DNA of 64,000 nt from Pyropia yezoensis (taxonomy: Eukaryota; Rhodophyta; Bangiophyceae; Bangiales; Bangiaceae): positions 40,477,030-40,541,029 of the forward strand of contig CM020618.1 of NCBI GenBank assembly GCA_009829735.1. The letters are read 5' to 3'. Positions 63,796-64,000 of the stretch are shown piece by piece. The notes beneath the pieces were generated by a model. It had not been told where the DNA came from and did not search any database. It saw nothing but the letters and a program-made list of their open reading frames with translations. A program made the translations under genes and the position numbers. Position 1 is the stretch's first letter. Every line of letters starts with the position of its first letter.

Positions 63796-64000
63796 GTCAA
63801 GGAAGGCAAACTGGTCCGTCTTGAAGTCGGTAGGGAATCCTGGCCTACGGGGGAACTTCTCCCGTAGGCGCCCCCAGACCCGACCCATTGCTGTGCAAAG
63901 TCGGCCGCAGAGGATAATCGTCAAGCCCTCCTCGTATACGGGCCAGGGTGGGTAGTACAACTTCCCCAGGGCCTCCCGTGAAGTGACGGGGCCTACCTCC
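63796..64000 (-). mobile_element. Fragment of a third family A element (A3)
   Basis: The minus strand encodes YYPPWPVYEEGLTIILCGRL and TDFKTDQFAFLD, matching the antisense ORF of A1 (near 7,080-7,220) and A2. It joins D abruptly without an LTR and runs off the window, so it is a truncated or recombined copy. Confidence 0.8.

Overview
The window is very GC-rich nuclear DNA with few or short introns, long homopolymer G/C runs, plant-like nuclear genes and dense LTR retrotransposons. A vanadium-haloperoxidase-type gene, a plant-type COX7a-like gene and Ty3/gypsy chromoviruses suggest a multicellular red alga of the Porphyra/Pyropia kind. That is an inference from content; no rRNA or organelle marker is present to confirm it.

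Layout. (1) 1-11,040: a 5'-truncated Ty3/gypsy element (A1, plus strand), apparently inserted in the 3' part of another gypsy element (C, minus strand). (2) 11,040-17,700: mostly non-coding. It holds a long inverted repeat, an LTR with primer-binding site (E), a tiny LTR element of the TRIM class (14,299-14,951) inside a decayed reading frame, and small inverted-repeat DNA elements. (3) 17,800-40,470: an island of host genes: a DUF5117/DUF4953-type zinc metalloprotease (-), a two-exon COX7a-like gene (-), a vanadium-haloperoxidase-like secreted protein (+), a UvrD/PcrA-like helicase (-), a phytase-like/SdiA-regulated-like beta-propeller membrane protein (+), an unresolved membrane-protein-like stretch (-), a Tc1-like transposase remnant (-) and a three-exon two-TM protein (+). 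(4) 40,600-64,000: a three-level nest. Copia element D is split by gypsy element A2 (TSD ATGGC), and A2 is split by gypsy element B (TSD CGGAG). At the right edge D abuts another A-family fragment (A3).

Most unusual points. Gypsy families A and B both carry a long antisense ORF between pol and the 3' LTR, and the two antisense proteins share an aligned core of about 80 residues. The TRIM has a 5-bp TSD, PBS and PPT like those of B, a tRNA-like Pol III unit (A box, B box, T5) in one LTR, and a 209-bp other LTR that is a palindrome with 80-bp perfect arms. Elements A, B, E and the TRIM share one unusual PBS (TGGTGGAGCAGCAGGGGAC or near it), which implies a common primer tRNA.

The host genes form no operon and show no obvious joint pathway. 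The retroelements are treated as fossils: A2 and B have LTR pairs differing at only about 1% of sites, so they are young, and A1, C, D and A3 are clearly degraded or cut.
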